From the NCBI GenBank assembly GCA_958295835.1, contig OY282378.1:62001-126000 (forward strand): DNA of 64,000 bases, given 5' to 3'. A program made the translations under genes and the position numbers. Numbering within the stretch: the first letter of the stretch is position 1; each line of letters opens with the position of its first letter. This DNA is from an uncultured Gammaproteobacteria bacterium (lineage in GTDB: Bacteria > Pseudomonadota > Gammaproteobacteria > HK1). The notes below the pieces were generated by a model. It had not been told where the DNA came from. It did no database searches and worked only from the letters and a program-made list of their open reading frames with translations. Below are positions 26,290 to 37,627 of this stretch, piece by piece.

Positions 26290-26595
26290 CTAACCGGACT
26301 TCTTCCTCGCGTCCTTCGCCGCCTTGAGCTTGCGGATGATGTCGTAGTCTTCCGACGCCATCGGCACGAAGGTGTTCGACTTCACGTTGTCGAGGAACTT
26401 CTTCGACCCGGGCTGATCCTTCAGGCCCAGGAACGTCTCCGCGACCTTTGCGCGGATCTCCTGACAGAGATCGTTGCGGTAGACGAACGGGTCCTGCGGG
26501 ATGGGGTCGGACTGCCACAGGACGTTGACGTCCTCGAGCCTGATCTCGCCCTTGTTGACGACGTTGGGGTCTGCGTCGCGATTCTGGTACCCGTA
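26290..26595 (-). pseudogene. phnD: C-terminal stub of the phosphonate-binding protein PhnD
   Basis: Minus-strand translation gives about 101 residues with no start: NRDADPNVVNKGEIRLEDV, then VLWQSDPIPQDPFVYRNDL, and after a lysine-rich stretch SEDYDIIRKLKAAKDARKKSG and TAG at 26290. This is the C-terminal lobe of PhnD-type periplasmic binding proteins (the VLW.S.PIP.DPFV motif is diagnostic). The N-terminal two-thirds, including the signal peptide, is gone. The stub directly abuts, in the same frame, the stop codon of the CaiB/BaiF gene, so a deletion or recombination joined the two. Confidence 0.85.
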
Positions 26596-27822
26596 TCAGA
26601 CGATCCCGTCGCCTTCGAGCGAGCGGAGTTCCGCCTCGTCGAGGCCGAGGGTGTCGATGTAGACCTCGCGGTTGTGCGCTCCGACCTCCGGCCCGGGCCA
26701 TCGAGTCGCGCCGGGGGTGCGGCCGAGCTTCGGGGTCAGGGCCGGGATCTTCAGGGGCTCGCCCGCGACCTCGACCGTTTCGAACAATCCGCGGGCGTTG
26801 TACTGGGGGTCGTCGATCATGTCGGCGACGCTGTAGATGGGGCCGGCGGGGACGTCGGCCCCGTCGAGGATGTCAAGCACGCGATCGGCGTCGAGGGTCC
26901 GCGTCCATTGAGCGATTGCGTCGTCCACTTCGCGCTGGTGGGCGACTCGTCCCGCGTTGTCGGCGAGCCGCGGGTCCCCGGCGAGATCGTCCCGCCCCGC
27001 CGCGCGCATCAGCCGCTTGAAGATCGAGTCCGCGTTTCCGCCGATGATCACGTAGCGCCCGTCCGCGCACGGATAGGTATTGGTGGGGACGATGCCGGTC
27101 AGGGTGGAGCCCGACGGCTCGCGCACGATGCCGGCGCCGTCGTACTCGGGCACCATCGCTTCGAGCACGTTGTACACCGACTCGTAGATCGCGACGTCGA
27201 CGACCTGGCCCGCGCCGCCGATGGAGCGCCCGTCGATGCGGTTCCGGTGCACCAGCGCGAGCAGCACTCCGATCACCGCGTGCAGCGCCGCCAGCGTATC
27301 GCCGAGGCTCAGGTTGGGGCGCACCGGCGGCTCGCCGGGAACGCCGTTGATGTAGCGAAATCCGCCGAAGCCCTCGCACACCGATGCGAAGCCCGGCCTT
27401 GCCGCACAGGGGCCGGTCTGGCCGTAGCCCGAGACGCGGGTGTACACGAGCTCCGGGGCGTCGGCCCGAAGCTGGTCGGGGCCGAGGTCCCACTTCTCCA
27501 TCGTTCCGGGCCGGAAGTTCTCGATGAGCACGTCGGAGCGCAGCGCGAGGGCGCGCGCGAGCTCCCGGCCCCTGGACTCGCGCAGGTTCAGGGTGATGCA
27601 CTTCTTGTTCCGCCCCATCGCGCGCCACCACAGCGAGGTGCCGTCCTTGAGCACGCGCCAGTTGCGGAGGGGATCTCCGGTGCGCGGAGGCTCGATCTTG
27701 ACGACCTCTGCCCCGAAGTACGCGAGCATGCATCCGGCGAACGGTCCCGCGATGAGCTGCCCCATCTCCAGCACACGGATGCCCGCGAGGGGCGCTTCGC
27801 CGGTCGGCTGCATCGACGGCAT
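26596..27822 (-). CDS. CaiB/BaiF family CoA-transferase
   Basis: A 408-residue class III CoA-transferase. The opening GIRVLEMGQLIAGPFAG..LAYFGAEVVKIEPP, RNKKCITLNL and the catalytic Asp (D175, LSLGDTLAALHA) are all present, and the end (VGAHNREVYIDTLGLDEAELRSL) looks complete. These enzymes move CoA between carboxylic acids, or isomerise CoA esters (racemases). The substrate cannot be assigned. Its stop codon is followed directly, in frame, by the phnD stub. The PyrK-like gene lies just upstream on the same strand. Confidence 0.88.
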   Translation of the reverse strand: MPSMQPTGEAPLAGIRVLEMGQLIAGPFAGCMLAYFGAEVVKIEPPRTGDPLRNWRVLKDGTSLWWRAMGRNKKCITLNLRESRGRELARALALRSDVLIENFRPGTMEKWDLGPDQLRADAPELVYTRVSGYGQTGPCAARPGFASVCEGFGGFRYINGVPGEPPVRPNLSLGDTLAALHAVIGVLLALVHRNRIDGRSIGGAGQVVDVAIYESVYNVLEAMVPEYDGAGIVREPSGSTLTGIVPTNTYPCADGRYVIIGGNADSIFKRLMRAAGRDDLAGDPRLADNAGRVAHQREVDDAIAQWTRTLDADRVLDILDGADVPAGPIYSVADMIDDPQYNARGLFETVEVAGEPLKIPALTPKLGRTPGATRWPGPEVGAHNREVYIDTLGLDEAELRSLEGDGIV

Positions 27823-27828
27823 CCGCGA

Positions 27829-28698
27829 TCAGGCGCGAAAGACGATCGTGTGGCCGTCGAACACCGGACCGTCCACGCACACCCGCTTCATCGCCGGGCC
27901 GCCGTCGGTGCGGACCCGCACCGCGCATCCGGCGCATCCTCCCACCGCGCAGGCCATGTACTCCTCGAGCGATACGCGGCACGGCAGCGCGTATTCGCCA
28001 GCGAGACCGACACAGGCTTCGAGCATCGGCACCGGACCGCATGCGTAGACCGCCACTTCGCCGCGCGCGTCCTCGTCGAGCGCATCCAGCCACACCCTCG
28101 CGAGATCGGTGACGTAGCCGCGATGACAGCCGGCGAATCCGGCTCCGCTCGCGAGGCGGGCCGCGACCCCCCATAGCTCGAGGAGCGACATTGTCGCGGT
28201 AACGTCGCCGGCGAGCCCCGGGACCACGATGTCCGACGCCCGGGTCTCGAACGGGAAGGGAACCTCCGAGCCGATCACCACGAACGTCGATACCGACGGT
28301 TCCCGCCGAAGCCGATCGGCGAGGAAAACCATGGGCGGGATCCCGACTCCGCCTCCGAGGAGCAGCGCCCGGGAGCGGCCGGGGACCGCCTCGAACGGCC
28401 GCCCGATGGGACCGATGACGCTCAGTCGGGCGCCGGGGCGTTTCGCGGCGAGGAGTCTCGTACCGTGACCGACTTCCTTGTACAGGACGTCAACCCAGCC
28501 GCAGGCGGGATCGGCCCGCATCAACGACATCGGGCGGCGCATCGCGAGCAGTGGATCGCAGCTCACGTGCACGAACGACCCTGGCGCGGCGTCCGCCGCG
28601 ATCCGTGGTGCGTGGATGCGCAGCCGCCACTGGCCGGCCGGATGCGCCTCGTGCGCAAGGATCTCGCATTCCTCGACGAAGATGGTGCCGCGATGCAC
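27829..28698 (-). CDS. PyrK-like FAD/NAD(P)-binding electron-transfer protein
   Basis: A 289-residue flavoprotein of the ferredoxin-reductase superfamily. FAD is held by RRPMSLMRADP, NAD by LLLGGGVGIPPMVFLAD, and a C-terminal 2Fe-2S site is formed by EEYMACAVGGCAGCAVRV and a later Cys in MKRVCVDGPVF. This layout is that of the electron-transfer subunit of class 1B dihydroorotate dehydrogenase. pyrB lies divergently 153 bases away, which supports a pyrimidine link, but no pyrD is adjacent. ATG or other start at 28698 is the first in frame. Confidence 0.8.
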   Translation of the reverse strand: MHRGTIFVEECEILAHEAHPAGQWRLRIHAPRIAADAAPGSFVHVSCDPLLAMRRPMSLMRADPACGWVDVLYKEVGHGTRLLAAKRPGARLSVIGPIGRPFEAVPGRSRALLLGGGVGIPPMVFLADRLRREPSVSTFVVIGSEVPFPFETRASDIVVPGLAGDVTATMSLLELWGVAARLASGAGFAGCHRGYVTDLARVWLDALDEDARGEVAVYACGPVPMLEACVGLAGEYALPCRVSLEEYMACAVGGCAGCAVRVRTDGGPAMKRVCVDGPVFDGHTIVFRA

Positions 28699-28851
28699 TT
28701 GAGCTCGAATCCAGCCGTCCGCCGGGCGCGGGTCTGTCCGCGCTTGCGGCCCGCGAGTGTACTACAGCGACATGGGTGCAGACGCCGGCCAATGGCGCCC
28801 GCGGGGCCGGTTTGGTACAAGGAAAGTCACGCCGGTGAGGGAGCATGAGGG

Positions 28852-29841
28852 TTGAACCAGCACAACGATCGTCTCTTCCATGTCCTCGATCCCCGGCAGT
28901 TCGACCGCGCCATGCTCGACGACCTCTGTGCCCTGGCTACCCGCCTGCGGCAGCACGCCAAGTCCAGACTCGGCGCACGCTCGCTGCAAACGCTGCTACC
29001 CCACAAGCGGGCGATGCTCTACTTCACCCAGCCGTCCACGCGGACGTTCCTCTCGTTCGACAACGCCTGCCATCTGCTGGGGATCCGCACGAGCGAGATC
29101 CGGGACCCGTCGATCTCTTCGGAGGTCAAGGGAGAGACGTTCGAGGACAGCATCCGGACGTTCAGCTCGTACGTCGACGTGATCATCATGCGTACCCATG
29201 AAGCCGGGATGGCGACGCAGTCCGCCGCGTTGATGGATCGCATCGAGCGGCCGGTCCCGATCGTCAATGCCGGCAGCGGCAAGGACCAGCATCCGACCCA
29301 GGCGCTGCTCGACATCTACACGCTCGGGCGCAGCTTCGAGACCCGGGGCGGAATCGACGGCAAGACGATCGGACTGATGGGCGATCTCCGCCGCGGTCGC
29401 ACCGCACGCTCGCTCGCGTACCTCATGAAGAATTACGGCGGCGTCCGGCTGGTGTTCATTGCCCCGGACACCTTCGCGATGGGGAGCGACATCAAGGCGC
29501 ACCTGCGCGAGCACGGCATCCCCTTCGAAGAGACGGACGAGCTCGCTTCCGTGATCGGAGAGCTGGATGCGGTCTACGTCACGCGGCTCCAGACCGAGCA
29601 CGACGTCGGAGACGAGTCGAAGGGCTTCGAGCACGCGCGGTTCCGGATCGGCTCCGAGCAGCTTCCGGCGCTCAAGTCCGACGCGGTGATCATGCATCCC
29701 CTGCCGCGTGGTCCCGAGCTCGATCCCGCCATCGACCGCGACCCGCGCGCGATGTACTGGCGCCAGGAGCGCAACGGCATGTGGATGCGCGTCGCGCTCC
29801 TGGTGAAGATCTTCGAGGTGGAGGGTGAGCTGCCGGACTGA
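28852..29841 (+). CDS. pyrB: Aspartate carbamoyltransferase
   Basis: A 329-residue transcarbamoylase. Carbamoyl-phosphate loop PSTRTFLSFDNA, the Ser/Lys loop VKGET, HPTQALLDIYTLG, GDLRRGRTARSL and the aspartate-site HPLPRGPELD are all in order, giving ATCase rather than ornithine transcarbamoylase. STRTF replaces the more common STRTR. The first possible start is TTG at 28852 (stop codon just upstream in frame, GAGG before it); the next ATG at 28912 would cut the first helix. No pyrI regulatory gene is adjacent. Confidence 0.85.
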   Translation: MNQHNDRLFHVLDPRQFDRAMLDDLCALATRLRQHAKSRLGARSLQTLLPHKRAMLYFTQPSTRTFLSFDNACHLLGIRTSEIRDPSISSEVKGETFEDSIRTFSSYVDVIIMRTHEAGMATQSAALMDRIERPVPIVNAGSGKDQHPTQALLDIYTLGRSFETRGGIDGKTIGLMGDLRRGRTARSLAYLMKNYGGVRLVFIAPDTFAMGSDIKAHLREHGIPFEETDELASVIGELDAVYVTRLQTEHDVGDESKGFEHARFRIGSEQLPALKSDAVIMHPLPRGPELDPAIDRDPRAMYWRQERNGMWMRVALLVKIFEVEGELPD

Positions 29842-29901
29842 CGGCCGCGCCGATGGCGGAGGTCCGGCCGGCGTGAAATCACCCTGAGCGGCAGGGCAGC
29901 A

Positions 29902-30013
29902 ATTTCCGCCAACGTCCCGAGCTCGATTGCATGACCGGGACTTCGCGGCCATCCCAGCCGCCTGAGCATTTGATCGTTGTGGCTCATGGGACGTTTTCGG
30001 GCCTGGCGGAAAT
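29902..30013. repeat. Interrupted 17-bp inverted repeat in the pyrB-hfq gap
   Basis: ATTTCCGCC-AACGTCCC (29902-29918) is complementary to GGGACGTT (29988-29995) plus GGCGGAAAT (30005-30013), with a 9-base bulge on one side and 69 bases between the arms. It could form a long two-part stem in RNA or mark ends of a small lost element. The 457-base gap (29842-30298) holds no recognisable gene. Confidence 0.6.
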
Positions 30014-30298
30014 CGCCGGCGGCAGGGGGCGGTGCTTGACTCGCTCGCGTTTCCGCATTCCACTACGCCATCGAGTGGTCTCGGGTCCCTTGTCCATCAG
30101 GAGCGTCTTCAGAGGCAGGGTCGGTCGGGACCGGGGCGCGGGACCGGGAGTGCCGGAGCGGGGTCGTTGCAGGCCGGAGAGCCTTGCTCTCGATACTCTC
30201 GCCTGCATCGGCGCCGCCAGGCGATCGTCCATGTCGTTCCGGTCGTGCCGGGAAGGAGCCCGGAAGAACAACAAACCGCAAAGCGTCGGAGAGTGACC

Positions 30299-30550
30299 AT
30301 GAGCAAGGGACAGTCGTTGCAGGACCCATTCCTCAACATGCTGAGAAAGGAACGGGTGCCCGTCTCCATCTTTCTCGTCAACGGCATCAAGCTCCAGGGC
30401 CAGATCGAGTCGTTCGACCAGTTCGTCGTGTTGCTTCGCAATTCCGTCAGCCAGATGGTCTACAAGCACGCGATCTCGACCGTGGTGCCGTCTCGCAACG
30501 TGAGGCTTCCCCGTCCGGACGCATCCGAGAAAGAGGCCGGCAATCACTGA
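30299..30550 (+). CDS. hfq: RNA chaperone Hfq
   Basis: An 83-residue Sm-like protein forming a hexameric ring that pairs small RNAs with mRNAs. Residues 1-10 ([10 protein letters not shown]) and the Sm1 region [15 protein letters not shown] (34-48) are canonical, and Sm2 reads [12 protein letters not shown] (55-66). The acidic tail is short, as in many gammaproteobacteria. In the common order hfq-hflX-hflK-hflC it stands first; here 223 bases separate it from hflX. Confidence 0.95.
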   Translation: MSKGQSLQDPFLNMLRKERVPVSIFLVNGIKLQGQIESFDQFVVLLRNSVSQMVYKHAISTVVPSRNVRLPRPDASEKEAGNH

Positions 30551-30773
30551 CCGTCCGCGCTCGCTCTGCGACGGCGTTCGCTTCGGGCGGTGGCCGACGC
30601 CTCATCCTTCGCGACCGCGCGTACCGCAGCCGCTGCGCGCCGGTTGCGGGCAGGTGTCCTTGGCACACATCCATATTCGTTCGAGCCGGCGTGGGATGCC
30701 GGCGGCGCTTTCGCGCCGCTTCGGTACCCGCGCGTATCCCCTCCGATGACGTTGCCTTCGCGGCCACCACCCG

Positions 30774-32123
30774 ATGTTCGACAGACCCGCGACCGGTGAA
30801 CGGGCGCTCCTCGTGCACGCGGACGAGCGGTGCGCGGAAAGCATGGTCGGCGAGTTTCGAGAGCTCGCGGTGTCGGCCGGGGCACGAATCGCCGGCGCCG
30901 TGCGCTACCCCGACCGAAGCCCGGATCCGAAGTTCTTCGTGGGTGCCGGCAAGGCCGACGAGATCCGCGCTGCGGTCGAGGCGGGCGGGGCCGAGGTCGT
31001 CCTCTTCGATCGGCCTCTGAGCCCGGCGCAAGAGCGCAACCTCGAGCGGCATGTCGAGTGCAGGGTCCTCGACCGGCGCGCCCTCATCCTCGACATCTTC
31101 GCGCAGCGTGCAAGTACCTTCGAAGGCAAGCTCCAGGTGGAGCTCGCGCAGCTCGAGCATCTGTCCACACGGCTGGTGAGAGGATGGACGCATCTGGAGC
31201 GCCAGAAGGGAGGGATCGGCCTGCGTGGGCCGGGCGAGACCCAGCTCGAGACGGACCGGCGCCTCGTCGACAAGCGGATTCGCGTGGTTCGCGAGCGTCT
31301 CGAACAGGTGCGCGTCCGCCGTCGGCTCAGCCGGCGCGCCCGGTCCCGCTCCGGCATCCCGGTGGCCGCGCTGGTGGGCTACACCAACGCGGGGAAGTCG
31401 ACCCTGTTCAACCGGCTCACCGGCGCTGGTGTCCTCGCCGAGGATCGACTGTTCGCCACGCTCGATCCGACGCTGCGCCGGTTCGAGCTCGGAGGCGGTG
31501 ACACGGTGGTGCTTGCCGACACCGTCGGGTTCATCCGCCAGCTTCCGCATGATCTGGTCGCGGCTTTCAGAGCGACCCTCGAGGAGACGAAGGAGGCGCA
31601 GCTTCTCGTGCACGTGGTCGATGCTACGGCGCCGGATCGGAAGGAGAGGATGCGCGACGTGCACGACGTGCTGCAGGCGATGGGCGCAGGAGAGATCCCG
31701 ACACTCGAGGTGTTCAACAAGTGCGACGCGCTGGCCCGGGAGCGGTTCGACGTCGGATCCGGGTGGCCGCGTATGGAGCCGGGTCCGGGCGTGCGGCCTG
31801 CGCGCGTGCTCGCATCGGCGAAGACCGGGGCCGGAATGGACCTCGTCATCGAGGCGATCCGTTCGCACGTCGGACGCTCACGAGTGACCCGTATCGCGCG
31901 CATTCCGCCTTCCCAGGGGCGATTGCGCGCGGCGATTCACGCCTGCGCGGACGTCGTGGAGGAGGTGGGCGAGCCGGATGGCGCCTGCCGGATGACGTTT
32001 CGTATCGAGCCGGACGCTCTGGCGCGGCTGCGTCGAGACACGCGGCTTGCGGAGTTTCTTGCCGAACCGGATTCCGGCAGCCGCAAGGAGGCAGCGCCTT
32101 CGGTCGCCGCCGACCGCCCGTGA
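30774..32123 (+). CDS. hflX: Ribosome-splitting GTPase HflX
   Basis: A 449-residue TRAFAC GTPase that binds 50S subunits and rescues stalled ribosomes. The N-terminal HflX domain ends in the glycine-rich RQKGGIGLRGPGETQLETDR (144-162). The G domain follows with G1 GYTNAGKST (202-210), G3 LADTVGFIRQLPHDLV, and G4 FNKCD. The C-terminus is slightly longer than in E. coli and polar. Downstream, hflK and hflC are on the same strand after about 215 bases. Confidence 0.95.
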   Translation: MFDRPATGERALLVHADERCAESMVGEFRELAVSAGARIAGAVRYPDRSPDPKFFVGAGKADEIRAAVEAGGAEVVLFDRPLSPAQERNLERHVECRVLDRRALILDIFAQRASTFEGKLQVELAQLEHLSTRLVRGWTHLERQKGGIGLRGPGETQLETDRRLVDKRIRVVRERLEQVRVRRRLSRRARSRSGIPVAALVGYTNAGKSTLFNRLTGAGVLAEDRLFATLDPTLRRFELGGGDTVVLADTVGFIRQLPHDLVAAFRATLEETKEAQLLVHVVDATAPDRKERMRDVHDVLQAMGAGEIPTLEVFNKCDALARERFDVGSGWPRMEPGPGVRPARVLASAKTGAGMDLVIEAIRSHVGRSRVTRIARIPPSQGRLRAAIHACADVVEEVGEPDGACRMTFRIEPDALARLRRDTRLAEFLAEPDSGSRKEAAPSVAADRP

Positions 32124-32339
32124 CGCTCCTCGCCGGCGTCGTGGCTGGCGCGGAGACGTTCGCGGTGAACGCGGGAGGTCGAACCTCCAGCGGAATTCGA
32201 GCTCGGATGCCACACTCGGAGTGGTCAGCCGTGAACTGGCGGGCAATGCAGGCTAAGATCCTGGTATGACTTTCTCTTCGCCGCGGCCACCTTGCCGTGG
32301 AAAGACGCTTCGCCCGAGCGGGCGCACGGGAGCGACCGA

Positions 32340-33554
32340 ATGGCCTGGAATCAACCTGACGGGAACGGAGACCGCGACCCATGGGGGAATCGCGGCCGGC
32401 AGCAGGGACCGCCGGATCTCGACGAAATTCTCCGCAAGCTGCAGTCGCAGTGGGGGCGGATCTTCGGCCGGCGCCCGGTGGGAGGCGGACGGTCCGGCCG
32501 TGGGGGAGCCGGCCGCGGATTCGGCCGCGGCGGTTTCCTGGGCGCCGGACTCGTCGCCGTCGTCCTGGCCGTGGCCTGGTGGCTGGCGGGGATATGGATC
32601 ATCCAGGAACCGGAGAAGGGCGTGGTGCTGCGCTTCGGCGCATACCACCGCACGATGGACCCGGGTTTCAACTGGGCGCCGTACTTCATCGATTCGGTGG
32701 TGACGGTGAACGTGGACCGGGTCCGCAACGCGGAGATCGGCTTCCGCCACCAGGGCAGCAGCGTCGCCGTGGTTCCGCGCGAGGCGCTCATGCTGACCGA
32801 GGACGAGAACATCGTCGATCTCCAGTTCGCGGTGCAGTACCGGGTGAAGGATCCCGGCCAGTTCCTCTTCGAGAACAGAGAGCCGGAGATCGCGTTGCGC
32901 CAGGCGACGGAGAGCGCGGTGCGCGAGATCGTCGGCCGGTCGAAGATGGACTTCGTGCTCACCGAGGGCCGCGGCGCGGTGGCGACCGAAGTGCAGGGGC
33001 TGATCCAGGAGATCCTCGACCGCTACGGGACCGGCCTGCGCGTGATGAGCGTCAACATGCAGAATGCGCAGCCGCCGACCCAGGTCCAGGATGCGTTTCT
33101 CGACGCCATCAAGGCGCGCGAAGACCAGGAGCGGATCATCAACGAAGCGAAGGCGTACCAGGCGGACGTGGTCCCCAAGGCGCGGGGCGAGGCCAACGCG
33201 ATCCTCGCCGAAGCCCAAGCCTATCAGCAGCGGGTCGAGGCCATTGCGCTGGGCGATGCGTCGCGCTTCGATCAGGTGCTGCAGGCGTACAGGACCGCGC
33301 CGGAAATCACGCGCGACCGGCTTTACCTCGAAGCGATGGAGTCGGTCCTCGCGAACACGAGCAAGGTGCTCGTCGATATTCCGGAAGGCAACAACCTCAT
33401 GTACCTGCCGCTCGATCAGATTATTCGGTCGCGAGGCGACTCGGCCATTCCCGAGCGTCGGTCGTTCGGAGCGGCGGGGGACTCGACGACGCGCGGCGGG
33501 TCCGTCGGTGATACACGGCGCTCGCGAGAGAATCCGATCGGGAGGACGCGCTGA
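32340..33554 (+). CDS. hflK: FtsH-modulating SPFH protein HflK
   Basis: A 404-residue inner-membrane protein whose periplasmic SPFH domain, with HflC, encloses FtsH protease. A Gly/Arg-rich cytoplasmic segment (RRPVGGGRSGRGGAGRG) precedes one membrane helix (GLVAVVLAVAWWLAGIWII). The SPFH core includes LRFGAYHRTMDPGFNW and FAVQYRVKDP, followed by a long Ala/Glu helix (AKAYQADVVPKARGEA). The ATG at 32340 starts MAWNQPDGNG, as in relatives. Its TGA overlaps the hflC ATG by one base. Confidence 0.95.
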   Translation: MAWNQPDGNGDRDPWGNRGRQQGPPDLDEILRKLQSQWGRIFGRRPVGGGRSGRGGAGRGFGRGGFLGAGLVAVVLAVAWWLAGIWIIQEPEKGVVLRFGAYHRTMDPGFNWAPYFIDSVVTVNVDRVRNAEIGFRHQGSSVAVVPREALMLTEDENIVDLQFAVQYRVKDPGQFLFENREPEIALRQATESAVREIVGRSKMDFVLTEGRGAVATEVQGLIQEILDRYGTGLRVMSVNMQNAQPPTQVQDAFLDAIKAREDQERIINEAKAYQADVVPKARGEANAILAEAQAYQQRVEAIALGDASRFDQVLQAYRTAPEITRDRLYLEAMESVLANTSKVLVDIPEGNNLMYLPLDQIIRSRGDSAIPERRSFGAAGDSTTRGGSVGDTRRSRENPIGRTR

Positions 33555-34420
33555 TGAACGTCAAAGCCTTGCTGGTGCTCCTGGCCGGACTCGGCGTCCT
33601 GGCCGGGTTGAGCGTGTTCACCGTCGATGAACGTCAAGTGGCGATCCTCCTGCAGTTCGGCAAGGTGGAACGCACGGACCTCACCCCGGGCCTGCACTTC
33701 AAGGTGCCGGTGGTGCAGAACGTCCTGAAGTTCGATTTGCGGATCCAGACCCTCGACAGCGATCCGCAGAACTACCTCACGTCCGAGAAGAAGAACGTGA
33801 TCGTGGATTCGTTCGTGAAGTGGCGGATCGCGGACGTCCGCCAGTTCTACACCTCGGCCGGGGGCAACATCCTCCAGGCGAACAACCGGCTCGGGGAGGT
33901 GATCATCAAACGCCTGCGCGATGAATTCGGCAAGCGGACCATCCGGCAGGTGGTCTCGGGGGAGCGCGGCGAGATCATGGACGAGCTGCGGGTGGCGGCC
34001 AACGACCAGGCCGACGAGCTCGGGCTCGAGATCGTGGACGTGCGTATCAAGCGGGTGGACCTGCCCGATGACGTGAGCCAGTCGGTGTACAACCGGATGC
34101 GGGCCGAGCGGCAGGAGGTGGCCAAGCGCTTCCGCTCCGAGGGCGAGGAGCAGGCGCGCGAGCTCCGGGCCACCGCGAACAAGGATCGCGAGGTCATCAT
34201 CGCGGAAGCGGACCGGGAGGCACAGATCACCCGTGGCGCGGGCGATGCGCGGGCCACCGAGATCTACGCTTCGGCATTCGGCCAGGACCGCGAGTTCTAC
34301 AAGCTCTATCGCAGTCTGAACGCGTACCGCACGGCGTTCGGCAGCACCTCGGATATCCTCCTGCTCGAGCCCAAGAGCGAGTTCTTCGACTACTTCAAGG
34401 GCTCGGAAGCGCGGCCGTGA
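33554..34420 (+). CDS. hflC: FtsH-modulating SPFH protein HflC
   Basis: A 288-residue partner of HflK: N-terminal membrane helix (LLVLLAGLGVLAGLSVFTV), SPFH domain (ERQVAILLQFGKVE-like opening, GLHFKVPVVQNV, SEKKNVIVDSFVKWRI) and the helical tail with REVIIAEADREAQITRG. It ends LLEPKSEFFDYFKGS, the usual HflC end. TGATG overlap with hflK shows coupled translation. Confidence 0.95.
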   Translation: MNVKALLVLLAGLGVLAGLSVFTVDERQVAILLQFGKVERTDLTPGLHFKVPVVQNVLKFDLRIQTLDSDPQNYLTSEKKNVIVDSFVKWRIADVRQFYTSAGGNILQANNRLGEVIIKRLRDEFGKRTIRQVVSGERGEIMDELRVAANDQADELGLEIVDVRIKRVDLPDDVSQSVYNRMRAERQEVAKRFRSEGEEQARELRATANKDREVIIAEADREAQITRGAGDARATEIYASAFGQDREFYKLYRSLNAYRTAFGSTSDILLLEPKSEFFDYFKGSEARP

Positions 34421-34482
34421 GACGCGCCCCGCCTCGGGTGCCCGCGCCGCCCGCCCGGTGCTGACGGCTGCGAGGGCGGGAC

Positions 34483-34668
34483 GTGTGGCACGATCTGCTC
34501 GTCGCGATTGCGCTCGTGCTGGTGATCGAGGGCATCGTGCCCTTTCTGAACCCGGGGGCGATGCGCCGCGCGCTGCTGGCGCTGGCGCAGATGAATGACA
34601 ACACCCTTCGGTTCGCCGGACTCACCGTGATGGTGATCGGTTGCCTGCTGCTCTACGCCGTTCGCTGA
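34483..34668 (+). CDS. DUF2065 family small membrane protein
   Basis: A 61-residue inner-membrane protein with two hydrophobic segments (LLVAIALVLVIEGIVPFLNP and LTVMVIGCLLLYAV) joined by a short polar linker. It fits the DUF2065 family, which lies between hflC and hisZ in many gammaproteobacteria. Start GTG at 34483. Role unknown; conserved position suggests a link to the HflKC complex. Confidence 0.85.
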   Translation: MWHDLLVAIALVLVIEGIVPFLNPGAMRRALLALAQMNDNTLRFAGLTVMVIGCLLLYAVR

Positions 34669-34715
34669 GCCGGCGCGCAGCCCGTTTCCTTTCTGTCACT
34701 GCAACTTCCCGCTCC

Positions 34716-37228
<2,513 letters not shown>

Positions 37229-37627
37229 AGGCCCGATGCTCGATGTCTGGCGCGCCGTATCGAGATCCGGCGGCTCACGCGCGCCGAGCAACGATCCCTC
37301 GTGCGCGAGCTGCGCGTGCTCGACGACACCCTGAAGGTGCTGCGCTCCTCGGTCGCCCGCTGAGGCCGAAGTCGCTTTGCTTCCAGAGGGTTGCACCCGC
37401 CATCGAAGTCCATTCAACTCCACGGGGGACGGCGGCGGTCCCGGTCCGGCCTGTCCGGCCGGCACGCGCTACCCCACGACCCCGACACGGGGAGTCTGCC
37501 GCCTCGATGCTCCGGAGTGCTTCGGGCGGGCCGGATCACCTCGTAGCGCGAAAGGGGTTCGCCGTCCGGTGCGGTCGCAACTCGTTGCGACCGTCGCCTG
37601 GTACGATTGCCGAAGGAGGCGCCAGCC
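37229..37627 (+). other. 399-base gap before pccB; possible gene-tail remnant at 37256-37363
   Basis: No full gene. Directly after purA, in the purA frame, 35 residues read RIEIRRLTRAEQRSLVRELR and a helical end before TGA at 37361; this resembles the last helix of nucleotidyltransferase-like DUF294 signalling proteins, but it is short and could be chance read-through. The pccB promoter region and a palindrome occupy the right end. Confidence 0.3.
37572..37593. promoter_or_regulatory. Perfect 22-bp palindrome (operator-like) upstream of pccB
   Basis: CGGTCGCAAC-TC-GTTGCGACCG has two perfect 10-base arms around two central bases and ends 34 bases before the pccB ATG. Its size and position suit the binding site of a dimeric repressor of acyl-CoA metabolism; as RNA it would be a hairpin. 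No regulator gene is adjacent. Confidence 0.55.

Noticed and set aside
37256..37363. 35-residue tail after purA as part of a real gene
   Set aside because: Too short, no start codon, and it is simply the purA frame beyond its stop; kept only as a weak remnant note.
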